Origin: Lineus longissimus
Lineage: Eukaryota; Nemertea; Pilidiophora; Heteronemertea; Lineidae
Length of the DNA: 64,000 bases
Assembly: GCF_910592395.1 (NCBI RefSeq)
Contig: NC_088308.1
Location: 25,249,501 to 25,313,500, forward strand
Reading direction: 5' to 3'
The notes below the pieces were generated by a model. The model did not search any database and was not told where the DNA came from. It saw only the letters and a program-made list of their open reading frames with translations. Positions 20,706 through 34,300 of the stretch are shown piece by piece (the first letter of the stretch is position 1; the number at the start of each line of letters is the position of its first letter). The position numbers were made by a program, and so were the translations under genes.

Positions 20706-21599
20706 AGCCGATCTCAAGATGGTATTGTCTCTTTTCACCGCGCCGGAATTTAAATAATTGATAGATCAAAACCGGTGGCGTTGTATTACTTGCTGAGATG
20801 GGCGTAGGGCCATTAAGATTGGCCAATATCATCAGGAAACGCATTGATCCGATATGAACACTTTTTCAATATCATTCAAGACTCGTCTGAAGTTAGGTCG
20901 TGATCGCTGGAGAAATCTCCGCCGCACTGGCGTGTAAGTGGGAACTCTCAATTATTCGGATAGCAGCTGTACGAATTAACGGGACAATATGGAAGTTATT
21001 CAATTTGCTAAGCCATATCTCACGGGAGCAGAGCCCAGTAAGTTGTGGTAGTCCGGGGAATAAAGAATCAATAGAACGATCGTTGTCTATGGCCTCTAGA
21101 CTCTAACAATAAATACATAAACATTAATTGAACAATAATAGCACTGGACCAATTTTCCTTGGGGGAACTATAACTATTTACTCCAACGCCGTGTAGCTGT
21201 TTTAAAATGTCCTCCCCTTCGACAACGCAACTTTGGACACCACAAGTCTGGAATTTGAGAGAGGGACTTTTGTCTCTGCATCAACGAGCCAATGACCGTC
21301 AACAACACCCTGGCAAATGCCTGGCAAATGCATGGGAGTTGCAGCTCTGAGGAAGGAGGTCTGGCCACCCGGATCCTGCGTCAAGGACTACCTTTACGGT
21401 GATCAGGACGAATTAAAGACAAGACGACAGCATGCGTCACCAGAACAGGACTGTTCATCTAAGATCCCGCGGGACTATTGAGAACGCAGCAGAAGTGACC
21501 TGCTCTGACGGACGAAGACATGGTTTTGTAGCGGCTCTAGGCCTTTAACAACCCAGATATCAAAAGTACATCTTTTGTCCCCGGGACACTCTACTCCAA

Positions 21600-21857
21600 G
21601 GACATTTGAGACCCGGTATTATACTGGTTTCCATTGTTCTCCGCCGCAGCGTACGGAGCGGAGACTTCGACGACAACTCCATGGTTAGAATCCCGATTGC
21701 TTGACCACAGATGGACGACCAATTTCTCGAGCGGAAAGTTTAGGTATCGGATTCTGGTGATACACTCAATGAGGGACGCAGCACCTGGATAATCGCGAGT
21801 AGATTCTTGGCTAATGAGGATTGCTCCATCTGAGCACGTCACCTGATTAGTGACCAT
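21600..21857 (-). CDS. possible 5' exon, unassigned
   Basis: A protein-like frame runs from an ATG at 21857, with an acceptor-like CAG shortly inside it, through LEKLVVHLWSSNRDSNHG and VVVEVSAPYAAAENN. A GTATAA donor-like site lies near its end. The strand and position would suit a 5' exon of the unrecognised gene, but I could not build a unique phase-consistent path from here to 18940. Confidence 0.35.
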
Positions 21858-22569
21858 TCGTGCCGTCTGCTGATCGATCGGCCATGAGTGGAAATCAAAA
21901 CATGTCTCAGTCCTAAGGAATGCCTCAAAAAGACGAGACCCAAAATGGTCTGGTTGCAGTCATTCATCTGTACGCAAAGAGTTGTTCCCATTTTGCAACA
22001 TTCTTTGAACGTCTAAGTAACCAACACGACTTCAGAATATCAGGGAGTTCACGCTCTCAATCATAGTCAAGTGCCCTGGGACAGGGTCAAGTGCCTCAAC
22101 AACATTTCCCCCAAACACGACAAACAGAAACTCGAGATCCGCACAACAAACCATTCCAAACCAAGATCCCTATAATAATCCGACACTAATTTTCTAAGCC
22201 GGAGCGCTTTCCGTTTCGATTTTGATGGGAATTCGCCGTCTGATATCGATTCTCCATTGGACGCCGTATTGAAACGCTGGCTAAGACTCGATAGTCTCGC
22301 GTTTCGTGAGCGACCAAGATTTATCGGGTTTCCAGTGAAACTTGACGATTGTCCTCTGACGAGAGGAAGGCGTTCCAGGGATCAAGTCTCAGATCGTACG
22401 CTTCGAGCATTTAGTAGGGTCTTGTTTCGTTAACCCTTCGCCACCTGAAAGAACAATGAGAGATGAAGGGAGACCAAGTGGCAAAGAAGTCAGAGCACCG
22501 AGCCAAAAATAAGGGGCCGTAGGTCCGACAGTAAGAAGAAGAATCAACGCATTTCTACCTATTCCTCCC

Positions 22570-22916
22570 ACAAGTTGTGAAAGACAGGGGTTTATTCCTC
22601 CTGCTACATCAGACAAAAGTTAGCAAATACACTGAGGACACAATTCCTCCTGCGTCTGCTACACCACCTCTCGGTTGTGAAAAACTGAGAACTATACTTC
22701 CTATTACACTAGACATCTGTTGTGAGAGACTTGGGACTATATCTCCTATTACACCAGCCATCGGTTGTGAAAGACTGGGGACTATACCTCCTGTTACACC
22801 AGCCATCGGTTGTAAAAGACTGCAGACTATATCTCCTGTTACACCAGACATCGGTTGTGAAAGACTGGGGACTATACCTCCTGTTTCACCAGCCACCGGT
22901 TTTGGAGACAGGAGAC
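22570..22916 (+). repeat. 45-bp minisatellite, forward-oriented block
   Basis: Roughly seven to eight copies of a 45-bp unit containing GGTTGTGAAAGACTGGGGAC and CCTCCTGTTACACCAG. Because 45 is divisible by 3 the array stays open in several frames and reads as a 15-residue repeat (VVKDWGLYLLLHQPS). This follows from the period and is not evidence of a gene. Confidence 0.85.
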
Positions 22917-22954
22917 TAAAATTCTTGCTTTCGCCGGCTAGTCCCCCGCTTTAC

Positions 22955-24480
22955 ACAACCGGTGGTATTGTCTCCTGTCTTTTACAACTTGGTCCCCTGG
23001 TCCCTCAATAACCGCTGACTGGTGTAGCAGGATGAATAATTCCCTGTCTTTCACAACTTTTCGCCGGTGCAACAGGAGGTAAGGTAACTTGCAGGTGGCT
23101 TTGAGCAGTTGTTCATTCACAACCAATGGCTGGTGTAGCAAGAGGTATAGTCCGCTGTCTTTTACCACCCATGACCAGTGTAACTGAGGGAATGGTCTTA
23201 AGTTTTTCACAACTGATGGCTGGCACAGCAGGTGGTACTGTCCCTCGTCTTCACAGCCGATGGCTGGTGTAGAAAGGGGTAAAGTCACCTGTCTTTCACA
23301 ACTTGTGGTCTGTAATGCAGGAGGAATAGTCCCCTGTCTTTACCAACTCGCGGCTGGTGTAATGGGGAGAATAGACCTCTGTGGCTGGTATAACAGGAGT
23401 CGTTCCCTGTCTGTCAGAACTCGCAGCGTGTGTAGCAGGAAGAATAGTCCCATTTATGTCATAACCTGTGGTTTTTACAACCTACAGCTGTCTTAGCGGA
23501 AGGAATAGTCCCCTTCTTTTTTCTCAACCTGTGTGTAGCCTGTGTGTCCGCTGTCTGTCACAACCAAGGGCTGGTGGAAGAAGAGAAATCGTCCCCTGTC
23601 TTTGACAACCTGCGGCTGGTGTAGCAGGAGGAATAGTCCCCTGTCTGTCGCGACCAAGGGCTGGTGGAAGAATAGAAATAAACCCCCTGCCTTTGACAAC
23701 CTGCGGCTGGTGTAACAGGAGGAATAGTCCCCTGTCTTTCACAACCAAGGGCTGGTGGAAGAAGAGAAATCGTCCCCTGTCTTTGACAACCTGCGGCTGG
23801 TGTAGCAGGAGGAATAGTCCCCTGTCTTTCACAACCAAGGGCTGGTGGAAGAATAGAAATAAACCCCCTGCCTTTGACAACCTGCGGCTGGTGTAACAGG
23901 AGGAATAGTCCCCTGTCTTTCACAACCAAGGGCTGGTGGAAGAAGAGAAATCGTCCCCTGTCTTTGACAACCTGCGGCTGGTGTAACAGGAGGAATAGTC
24001 CCCTGTCTTTCACAACCAAGGGCTGGTGAAGAATAGAAATAAACCCCCTGCCTTTGACAACCTGCGGCTGGTGTAACAGGAGGAATAGTCCCCTGTCTTT
24101 CACAACCAAGGGCTGGTGGAAGAAGAGAAATCGTCTCCTGTCTTTGACAACCTGCGGCTGGTGTAGCAGGAGGAACAGTCCCCTGTCTGTCACAACCAAG
24201 GGCTGTTGGAACAGGAGGAATCGTCCCCTGTCTTTTCACAACCTGCTGCTGGTGTAGAAGGAGGAATAGTCCCCTGCCTGTCACAACCAAGGGCTGGTGG
24301 AACAGGAGGAATCGTCCCGTCTTTTCACAACCTACGGCTGGTGTAGAAGGAGGAATGGTCCCCTGTCTTTACACAACCTGTGGCTGATCTGGCAGGACGA
24401 ATCGCCCCCGGTCTTTCACAACCTACAGCTGGTGTAGAAGGAGGAATTGTCTCCCTTTTCCCACAACTTGTGGCTGGTGA
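22955..24480 (-). repeat. 45-bp minisatellite, inverted block with 180-bp higher-order unit
   Basis: The same 45-bp unit continues in the opposite orientation for about 1.5 kb, some 33 units. From about 23570 to 24200 four variant units repeat together, with the marker GAAGAAGAGAAATCGT recurring about every 180 bases (near 23580, 23759, 23940 and 24120). The long minus-strand frames of up to about 213 codons are by-products of the period. Confidence 0.87.
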
Positions 24481-27400
24481 ATTTCGTCTGTTTTTTTTGC
24501 AACTTAGCTGTGGCGATTATTCCTCCGAGAAACTCTAATATTGTTTCAGCACATCCGATTCCCACCAGAAAAGAAGTAAGAACAACATCAAGTTACTTAT
24601 TCACTATAAATGACCAAAATTTTATTTGCCACCCAAATTTGTTCTGTTTACACGTTACAGAGACGAGTCAAAAACTGGATGCACTAAAGCTCCACTGACT
24701 TCATTATTCTATAAACATTTATTTACAGTTATATACAAGGCTTTGCTCTGTTGTCTGAATCATCTTGTGAAGTCCTGATAAAAATGCTTTGAAATAACTT
24801 TGAAATATTAAGGTAAAGCATTTGCCATTGAATTCAAAAGAATGAAATTTAGACTAGAAAAAATGGGAGATTGAAAAGATGAGAAGGATTTAAACACGTT
24901 TATAAGATGTTTGAAAGCTTGGCCTGAAGGTGATGAAGACTCGTAAGGATTTTAGAAGAAAAGTAAGAGAACAGACACAATCGTCACTGCAAAATTGTTT
25001 GGAATGGCAGTCTGAATTAATTAATTTACAGTTGTACACTTAGTTAAAAAATGATATTGCCAGGACGAATTATGAAAAAAATTATCATTTTATCTATAAT
25101 ACGAAAAAATTATTTACCGTACCGGTTGTCAATGATTAACTTCCAAATATTTGTTTTACATTCACAAAATTTGCACTTAATCGATTCATTAACACTTTAT
25201 TACTGTATTCATTCATTGTTAACAAAATTGCACAAAAATAATGTCTTTTCCAGAACATTTTAAAACTTAATATAACAGACATGGTGCCGTTTTGTTTGTA
25301 CTTAGCTGTATTTATTCAACTTTAAATTGTTCCAAACGACCAACTCAATGCCACAGGTGAAAAAAATTAACGATATTTACCAATGCTTCATACAACAAGC
25401 AAAATACACCATGAAAATATGGCAGTTAATCTAGACATTAATCTCTACATTCAATACATGTGCACTACATGTACATGTACAAATACTTGGTTAAATATGA
25501 CATTTACCATTGCTTTTAGTGATGGGTGCCCCAAACAAGTAGTTATATTATATTGCGTTTGAAATGTTTTGAAAACCTTTTAAATTTTCGAACATGATCT
25601 TGTCATAACTTACCTTGTATTGTTACTCAAAGTTTCATTTGATGGGCATTTGATAAGCATCACGGTTGCTTCATTCCACCTTATGCTGGTCACCATAAAC
25701 CATCATCCCCCAAATCAAACCTGACACAAACTTGTGCTTCCATTGATGAATCCAAGACTACATACAGGTATAATGAATCTGTATCAGGAATGATTGCTTT
25801 CAAGCATAGGAGTCCAGGGTACAATGCAAGGTCTATTGGGTTAAGTTAAGAAAATCTACATTGTAGTACCAGCAAGAATCAGATATCGCGCAATGAATAC
25901 TTAATGATTTCATGAAAATGATTGTTTGGGCCAAGGTGACCCAAGGTCAAAGAACATCAGATTAGTGATAAGAGCATGCAAATATTAGACATATACCATC
26001 TGCAGTCAGACAGAACACCCATCATGAGAAAAAAAAACGTAAAAAATTCAAAAAAATGTTTAACATTTTGTCGACGGCTCATTTTACGTAACACCTAAAA
26101 GTATCTTCCATGATAATAATCATGATTCGAATAAAATCACAACAGACATGATTGAAAAAAATCCTACTAAAACACTGACGTTTCCATTACTACAGACCTA
26201 GACACATCAAAAGTGAAATAAATTATCATATTTTACAAAGATACCACCGTTTACTAGCACAAATCTCAATTTCATTTAAAGGAAAACGAACAGTGTGTTG
26301 TACATTCTTGATCAATTGCAACGCACTACCGCCATCTAGATACACATGGAGAAATTAAAGTCACAACTATCCAGGAAAATGCAATTGAAATAAAGACCAG
26401 CTTTACTGTACTTTACTGTGAATGCCAAAAAAATTCATTTCTCTACTTATACAATACAGTCTCAGAGCCATCACCTACAATACCGTGTAAGGGATTAATA
26501 TGATAATTTCCATTGAACTTAATGTTAGATGAGAGGAAACAACTGATGTCACTTTTGAACCACAACAAACACATTTATGGTCTCACTGTTTGAGCGTGTA
26601 ATTCAACTCATTTAACATGAAACACACATACAAACCAATGACAGATTTGTTTCACAGTTAACTATCACAACCATTTTATTTCGATGTTATTTTCGAGCTT
26701 TTGGTTTATTGTAACACTTAACACAGTTCAAGTTTCCTTTGCTGTTCCATTTGATATATTGATATAGCTGTTGACAATAAATTACTTATTAGAATATTCA
26801 CACCAAACTCTCACAACTCCAATACATAAGAGAAGTACAGAGAGTGAGACTTTCTGTTGCAAGAAGCTTAAAATTAACAGCACTTCTGATTGGTTAGCAC
26901 TAAGAACCAATCAATAGAGAAGTACAGAGAGAGAGACTTTCTGTTGCAAGAAGCTTAAAATTAACAGCACTTCTGATTGGTTAGCGCTAAGAACCAATCA
27001 ATAGAGAAGTACAGAGAGTGAGACTTTCTGTTGCAAGAAGCTTAAAAGTAACAGCACTTCTGATTGGTTAGCACTAAGAACCAATCAATAGAGAAGTACA
27101 GAGAGTGAGACTTTCTGTTGCAAGAAGCTTAAAAGTAACAGCACTTCTGATTGGTTAGCGCTAAGAACCAATCAGCATCTGTGTAAGACCATTAACAGTG
27201 GTATAGTAGTATCTGGGGTGGAACACAAACACAATATACCGGTACAGAGAATAAGTGTGCACCATAATTTTGTAGCACACAAACTGGACCCATCCAGCCA
27301 TTTACACCACTTTTACATTCTATTCTACTTGAATTCATCCTGACCCAAAAAGAGTTAACATACTGATCTGCTCATTTCAATGTGGGAATAAGCACATCAG

Positions 27401-28364
27401 AACTGTGTGAATAACCCTTGAGGATTCAGAATCTTCAATAGCACATATGTCTCCACAGCACATCTCAATAATACTTGTATTTACAAATTTACACAACTTT
27501 ACATGTACAATACAGCACCAATTATATTAATTGAAGATTTGATTTTACTCAACTGGACATACATCTCACATTTTCATTTTAGGTCCATAAGACGTGAAAC
27601 ACACTTTATTAAAGTCCTTCATATAATCTCTGAAATTCTTTTCACCAAATCTCTGCTGATGCAATTAATGCACTGCAACTTCATTGTAAAATGCACATAC
27701 AATTCAAGTCAAACATGGAACAGATCTTACACATTCTAACACACATGCTGTACGTGTCCAGAATGCATTAGAACTATTATCTCTTGAAAACCAAATTCAA
27801 GAGTGTCCGGATATCAACCAGTCACTCCATTTCCTTCAAGAGAGCTGTCGGTAGATATCCCAATTGGCATTACTGAGTCTGAGGGGTCAACCTTTGTGAC
27901 AACACTTCATCAGAAGAACAGTACATACTGCTCTGAATGATTTCCATCCTTCACAAGAGAATGTACATCCACGGTCCTATATCCTGAATGTATCCATTCA
28001 AACGAGAAAACAAGTGTCATTTATATCCATGCACTGAGTCCTTTACCTCATCTCTGCATTGTTTGGCATCGTCCTACTCTTCCAGAGTATGGCTACAAGT
28101 GTCCATTCACGGAGTTTCAAAGTAATCTGTCCTATTTCGTCAATTTCACATTGTCCTCTGTCTGACATCCAAAAATTACAGTTCAAACTTTCCATGGTGA
28201 AAGATCGCTCAAAGTTATGAGCTACAATCACCAGGAGTAGCAGCTGAAACTTATGCCCATCATGAAGTATATACGTCCAAAGTCATTGTCTCACACAAGA
28301 CAGTTATAAAGCTTGTGTTCATGGCACCATCCATCAAATTGCACGTAGCTGGTGTCACCCAGTG
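24481..28364 (-). other. AT-rich 3' flank and probable 3' UTR of RASGEF1
   Basis: No exon is seen. Several minus-strand AATAAA signals occur, for example at 24718-24723 and 24621-24626, so the end of the transcript cannot be fixed. The block is clearly more AT-rich than the minisatellite to its left. A four-copy ~87-bp repeat lies inside it. Confidence 0.4.
26829..27176 (+). repeat. four tandem ~87-bp repeats with paired CCAAT boxes
   Basis: Copies begin near 26829, 26916, 27003 and 27090 and differ at only a few bases. Each holds GAGAAGTACAGAGAG, TTGCAAGAAGCTTAAAA and a short inverted repeat, GATTGGTT and AACCAATC about 9 bases apart. Each copy therefore presents a CCAAT box in both directions. 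Confidence 0.9.
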
Positions 28365-31300
28365 CTATAAGCCTGCTTGAATCCTGAAACACAAACAGAG
28401 GACTTATGACTGAGTTTCAAAGACAAGCCTTGGACTAAAAGGGTTATTGCTGACAGCATCTCCAGTGGCTGTCCATTAGTGTTATAACTTTGCTGCGATT
28501 CCTGTGGCTAAATATTTGCTGTAACTGTGCTTCCAGTGGGATCTAGCTGTCATCCAGTGGTAACCAGTGGGATTCCAGCGGCTCTGCATAAACTGCTGTA
28601 TTGTACAGTACCACGGGATGTTGGAAAACCAAAACCACACTGGGAGCAAATTGGCTCATACTTACTTGAGTGATTTGTGTCGCTCCTTCTCATAACTGCT
28701 GTCTGGTGCCTCGCATTCATATGACGCCAGTGATAGGGCTGAAAAGTAACATAAAACCTAAATGTATGATGCACTGTGGTCAGACTGGATCTTTGAAAAC
28801 TCTATGAAATCAAATCCAGTAAGAATGAAGTCATTATAGAGCATTTGTTGTGAACTTTATAGATAATAATGATGATTCTTCAGGACTGATGAATTTGAGA
28901 ATACTTACAAGTTTCTGAGAAGACAGGTGTCGTCAGCACATAGGTGAGAACTTCTTCATTCTTTTCAAATGGACACTGAAATATTGAAATCGAAGTCTGA
29001 TAAACTCATCTTCTCATCCTATTACCCGTTTCAAGTTACCATTATTTGATAAGCACACTGCAAGTATAGTTAGACATGAGCTACGTATCAGGGCAGCCAG
29101 GCCAAGTTGCTCAAGCTGCAGAAGAGCTGCCAGCACTATTGAGCGTTATCTTCTATTTACAATAACAGTGTTCAGACTTCCACTAACGTTACTGCTTAGG
29201 CAGATTGAGGTACCTGGCCATTGGTCACAACCAAGTGAAATTCACACCTACCTCTACTTGTTTCCACGTGATGAAGTCAGTTATCTGTTTTGCAAGCTGC
29301 CAGAATTTCTGCAAAGGAAACCGTACAGAACATAACTACATATGCTACAAATCGATAATCCATTAATTTGCAGATGAAAGAGACGACCATCACCTCTGAT
29401 AATGGCCAGGAAACATCATACTTTCAACTTGGTACAGCTGCTTTAAAATCATTCCCACTCACCTCAAAGTTGATGTGTCCATTGGGCATCTTATTGGCAC
29501 AGCCTTCATTCAAGAAGTACAAGTCTTTCACCAACAAGCTGAAGAATGGAATGACAATCTTCTCCCTCTCCTCTACGGCCCCTTGCGATCGCCATAATGC
29601 TGCCTTTAACGTTGATCGGTAGCTCGCAAAGTTATTGCTCGGGTCCATTTGGTGCTCGAGAATGTCAAACTTGTCTGTGTTCACCTTGCCCCACTGAAAA
29701 TGAAGGAATACACATAAGCTGTTGAAAATATTAAGGGTCACATTTTGTTTGGCAACATAGATTCAAAATGCTATAATTGAGCAGAAATCATGCTGTGACC
29801 ATGGTTAAAGGTCAATTGTCATGAATGCATCTGTAGAATGGGTTCGTGAACTACCTCACTGTCGTAACATCGGGATCAAACTTCAAGATGAAACAAAGTA
29901 GACACAGAAGATTGATAATCATGTTTTTAAGATTGATGCTCACCGTTTTCTTTAACCTTGAAACAGGACTCAGATTGAGACCAGCTGAAAAAGAAATGTC
30001 ACTTTAAATGCAAAGGAACTTCACCTCGGACATCAATCAATGACTTAGAGTTATAAAACTGGCTTTAACTGAGCAACAAGCTCTCCTCTGTGACAATTTT
30101 ATAGAGATATTTTGGGTATTGCTGAGAACGCATCATTTGTATTACCAATAGTAGGAGTACATCTTACCTATGATTGCCATCAATGAGTTGAAGTTACCAA
30201 TATTGAAACACTCCTTCGCCACGTCGATGAAGAATTCGATGATCTTGGCTCGTTGTTTCTTTTTTAAATGCTGAAAATCAAAACGAAGAGTTAGCGATCA
30301 GATTTATTCTAAAACCACTAATCCAGCTTATTCAAAATGAAATTGGTTGATCTATTAAGAAACATCCTGATTTTGTATCAACTCTTACAGCAAGATATAC
30401 TATACACGATGGTGGTGCCAACTGGTGACAGTGAGGAGAACTTGTGTGCGAACCTACCATGCTGATTTCCGTCGCCACCATGTAGCTAAGACGATTGAAC
30501 CACTGAACGTATGCCTCCAAGTTGTTGGTCTTCTTCATATCTTGGAAGGACGTCTGCAAAGGAAAGAAAGAGATGAGGAGAATAAGGAAATAGTCAATTC
30601 TGACGTACTGGTCAATGGTTCTAATGGCCTACAGAGAGTGCAGGACTCGCCAGGGCAAAGTGTCAATATCAGGACAACTTTATACTCAGGACATTGCATG
30701 GGAAACTTCCTGTCAGCAGGACACACTCAATATCAAGGAAACAGAATCGCCTGAAAATATGTCATTTCTATTCAATTCAGCCTCTGTTAAGAATCAGGTT
30801 ATGCCTCGACTCGGGAGCGCGTGTCAGCTTCATTGTCTCAATAAGAGATATTCTACAGCATTTCCTTTCAATTCCCTGTACTATCTAACAGGGCATGTAC
30901 TTGACCTACCTCTAGTTCATTCTCTTTAGCAAAGGCTTGCACAAACTCCTCAGGGCCTATGTTACTCAAGCGCTGCAGTTCTATATGTGTCAACTGTTGA
31001 GCAAGTACAAGTGGACTAGAGCATAAACCATACAGGTCAACCTGAAAACGACAGAATTCATCAATGGCAACTGTGTCTGTTTTTGTCAGTGTTTCACTTT
31101 GAATGGCTTGTTCCTGTCATACTTAGTCAGATTTTGGCAAAGCAAGCGTTTTTACATGCTTCACACTTCACTGCCGCATTATCTGTGTGTCATTTTCTCG
31201 TGAAATGGACTATAGATAAATTTAATGCGGTCTGATAGCACTCTGCTGACTGTAATTACCATGGCTGTCTATATGTCAAGAGCTACACCCATATCACCAT

Positions 31301-34300
31301 TAAACTTTTCTGAACTTTTCTTTTTGATCGAAATGGAGAAAATGTAATAAAGTTGGCGGAAGTGTCTAGGTCAAGTGCTAAGTTGACGCTCTCCAGAATG
31401 ACCTATAGTTCACTTCCTTTTCCTCTTTAACTGCTAATTATAACAGGGCACGGGACAAACCTAGGAACAATCTTATGAAACTAAGTGCCCTCCCAATACA
31501 TGCAATACCAGGCAACGCATGAACATCAAGTATACTTACTGTGGGTACTAAGTTAATAAGTCGTTGGGCGCGTTCAGAATGAAGCTTAGTTAACATTTCC
31601 TCATACTTTTGTAAATGTGCCAACTGTAAAAGAAAATGGTCATCCAATTTATTACCAACTCCGAATAGTCACAGGATAGAAAAAAAATTCTTCTAAAATT
31701 GGCTAAGCTTAGCTGGGGCTCATTTGCAGCTAATGAGCAATATCATGCTTCAATGCACCAAAGCACCTCTGTCGCCCAAACAACCTTGATTGCAGGCTAA
31801 GTTTTTTTGTCAGCTCAAACCAATTCAACAAATGTACGCACCCGTGAGAACAAGTTGTGCATCATCGCACCTACTTCCTTCCTGAGATCAGGATAGAACT
31901 TGATTATCCGCTGCGTTATGTCTTTGAGATGCTTCATCAGCCGTTCGTCCCGAAAGTCGTATGGGAACACCTCCGTCCATTCGTTTAACAGCTGGATAAT
32001 ATTTGGTCCAAACTTGCCCAGAGATTCTTTGGTGGTTTTGTCATCGGCGAGACCCTGTTGGTAAATGCAGAGCTGAAAGGAACAGAATTGTAATATTTTT
32101 AACATCACATGAGAAAAAACAAGAGCGAAAGAAGCCTTTAGCCAAGAAGGGCACATCCTTCTGATGAGACAGGCGTGAAGTGAATGAGTTTAGAGTGGGT
32201 TTCCTGCTTACTGTATGACTACACTTGTACAAATATAGCTGATACACTGAGGATTTGATCTGTTGTGGCAGCCAGCAAAAGCAAGATTTAACAGTAACAT
32301 CGGTTTGTAGCTCTGTTACACATTACTAGAACCAATGCCCCTTTAAACTTCCCAAGGTTATTTATTGCAATTATAACATATGACGTCAATAAGAATGATA
32401 GTCAGAAATGAATGGGTGAATATGAGCCATTCAGAAGTATGTTATTCAGCCAGAGTGCATACATGGAGTATGTCAATTGGTATTATTACTGTCATTGGGT
32501 CCAATAATGCTCTGTTATTTCATGCGCCTTGGTATTGTTTTTAGTAGTTTCTGGGTTAATGTAATCAAAACAGTACAAATTAACTCTCTTTGTGGTTTTT
32601 GATGAAAAAACGCTGAAATTAGAAACCTTGGCGGTGAGAAGTGTCATTATTGTATCAATTTTGTTCTTTCCAATGTGCCTAATGACAGTGTTAGCTATCA
32701 GAACCCAGTCGAGTAGGTTGCGTGGAAGAGGTAGGCACCTGCAACAACCTACTAGGATGATAAGGAATCCATCCCGTTATCATGATTGTGATGCTGCAAA
32801 GTGAAAGACATCACTTACCCGACATATTTCTTTCAAAAGAAGATGTGGCTTTATGAACAGTCGTGAGTTGAGCAGAAATGCAAATATGTAGGTCCTCTGA
32901 AAAAAGAACAGAAAATTCTCAATATACAAACATCAAGGTCATGACTGTATCTGTCCATAGTCATCATTAATATATATCACAAACAACTGTTATTGACAAA
33001 AGTCAACAACTGATATTGATAAGGCCTGTAGCGAGCTAACAAATTATCCTCATAATAACCCACAAGAATTATAATGGACCAACATCATCACTGAGAAAAC
33101 CCATTCATGGAGTCGAGCAAATCTTTATTGAATATGGTACACCACAATAACCGGTGCAGACATCTCCCCCTCTAAACAACTCACGAATTCTCCCCTCCCT
33201 CTCCATGAATGAAGTGCTCTTCCCATGACCTGTAAACTGTCAATGAAAAGGCACCACCGAATTCTTCTCCCATAACTGAGACCGACAAGACATGTTCTGA
33301 AATGTGGCGCCGATGGTGGTGGACAAGAATACGAAGTGTCATCATCATTGTCAAGTGATTCTTTAGACAACAGGTTATCACTTTACAGAGTCGTAAATTT
33401 AGGGAGAGATCAATGGGTCTTGATCTATTTGCCTAACTGCCAGATCAACATCTTGGTTGGATGAAACACAAACAGAGGGTTTAGAGTTTGCTAAACAATC
33501 AAAACAGTTCTCAGAAACTAGCTAGTTTTGGTCAGGTTGGTCATCCCACCTACATCTTGGTCATCTGCTGCGAAATGGCAACCCACTGTGAATCAGCATT
33601 CATGCTGAAAACTGATATCAGGGAAACCAAAGTGGAGACATTTTTGAGATCACCTATATAACCCGTCTTGGTGGGTCCACACCAAATCTGGTCACTTTAG
33701 TTGAATTCGGAGACTTTTGACTGTTGCTCTGACTGGCATCCTCCTGAGACCATCTGCATTGGAACTGATCTAGGAATAGGACCAGGACGTGATATTTCTT
33801 GTCACAAAGCATTATGGTCAGAGGAAGGTCAGAAGTTCAAGCAACAACTACCAATTGATTTGCTTAGTTTAGGTTGGTATCATATTTTTCCCCAAATGAT
33901 TCTCCCTTCATGAGAAAACCGTATTGTACTTACGTCGGGATAATAAGTACTTGTAGGCACCATGTGCTGAATGAGGGCCTCAATCGACCCTGAGATGAGG
34001 CGGCCATCTTGGTAGATGATTACCTGCAAGAACAAAAGTATGGAGACATTTATATAAAGAAGAAGAAGAAGAAGAAGAAGAAGAAGAAGAAGAAAGAGAT
34101 CATTTCTCAGAAGATGAATTGGCTGCTCACAGAACCGTGTCTGTGCGTTTACCAAATACATATTCATTTTTACTTACATCGTTTTCCTCTGCATGTGGAA
34201 GACTGTAACCATTCCCGGCAAGAGCAAACATTCGCGCCAAACCAGACATCTGTGGAACAACACTCTGCTATAAAAACAGAAGAACACAGTTGGTTAAGTA

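Larger units (their letters stand above)
18941..22569. other. region without a securely called gene
   Basis: Apart from the possible exon at 21600-21857, no frame here combines good splice sites with a recognisable product. A weak minus-strand exon-like segment lies near 20910-20830 (SRPNFRRVLNDIEKVF) and another near 21380-21205 (LPGICQGVVDGHWLVD). Either could belong to the neighbouring gene's 5' end. An imperfect three-copy repeat sits at 20345-20705. Confidence 0.35.

Noticed and set aside
23558-24290. Long minus-strand frames of 118 to 213 codons with a 15-residue repeat
   Set aside because: They arise because the minisatellite period is 45 bases. Several frames on both strands are open together and there is no promoter, splice or domain support.
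22570-24480. CRISPR-like repeat array
   Set aside because: The units abut with no unique spacers, both orientations occur, and the context is an animal genome.
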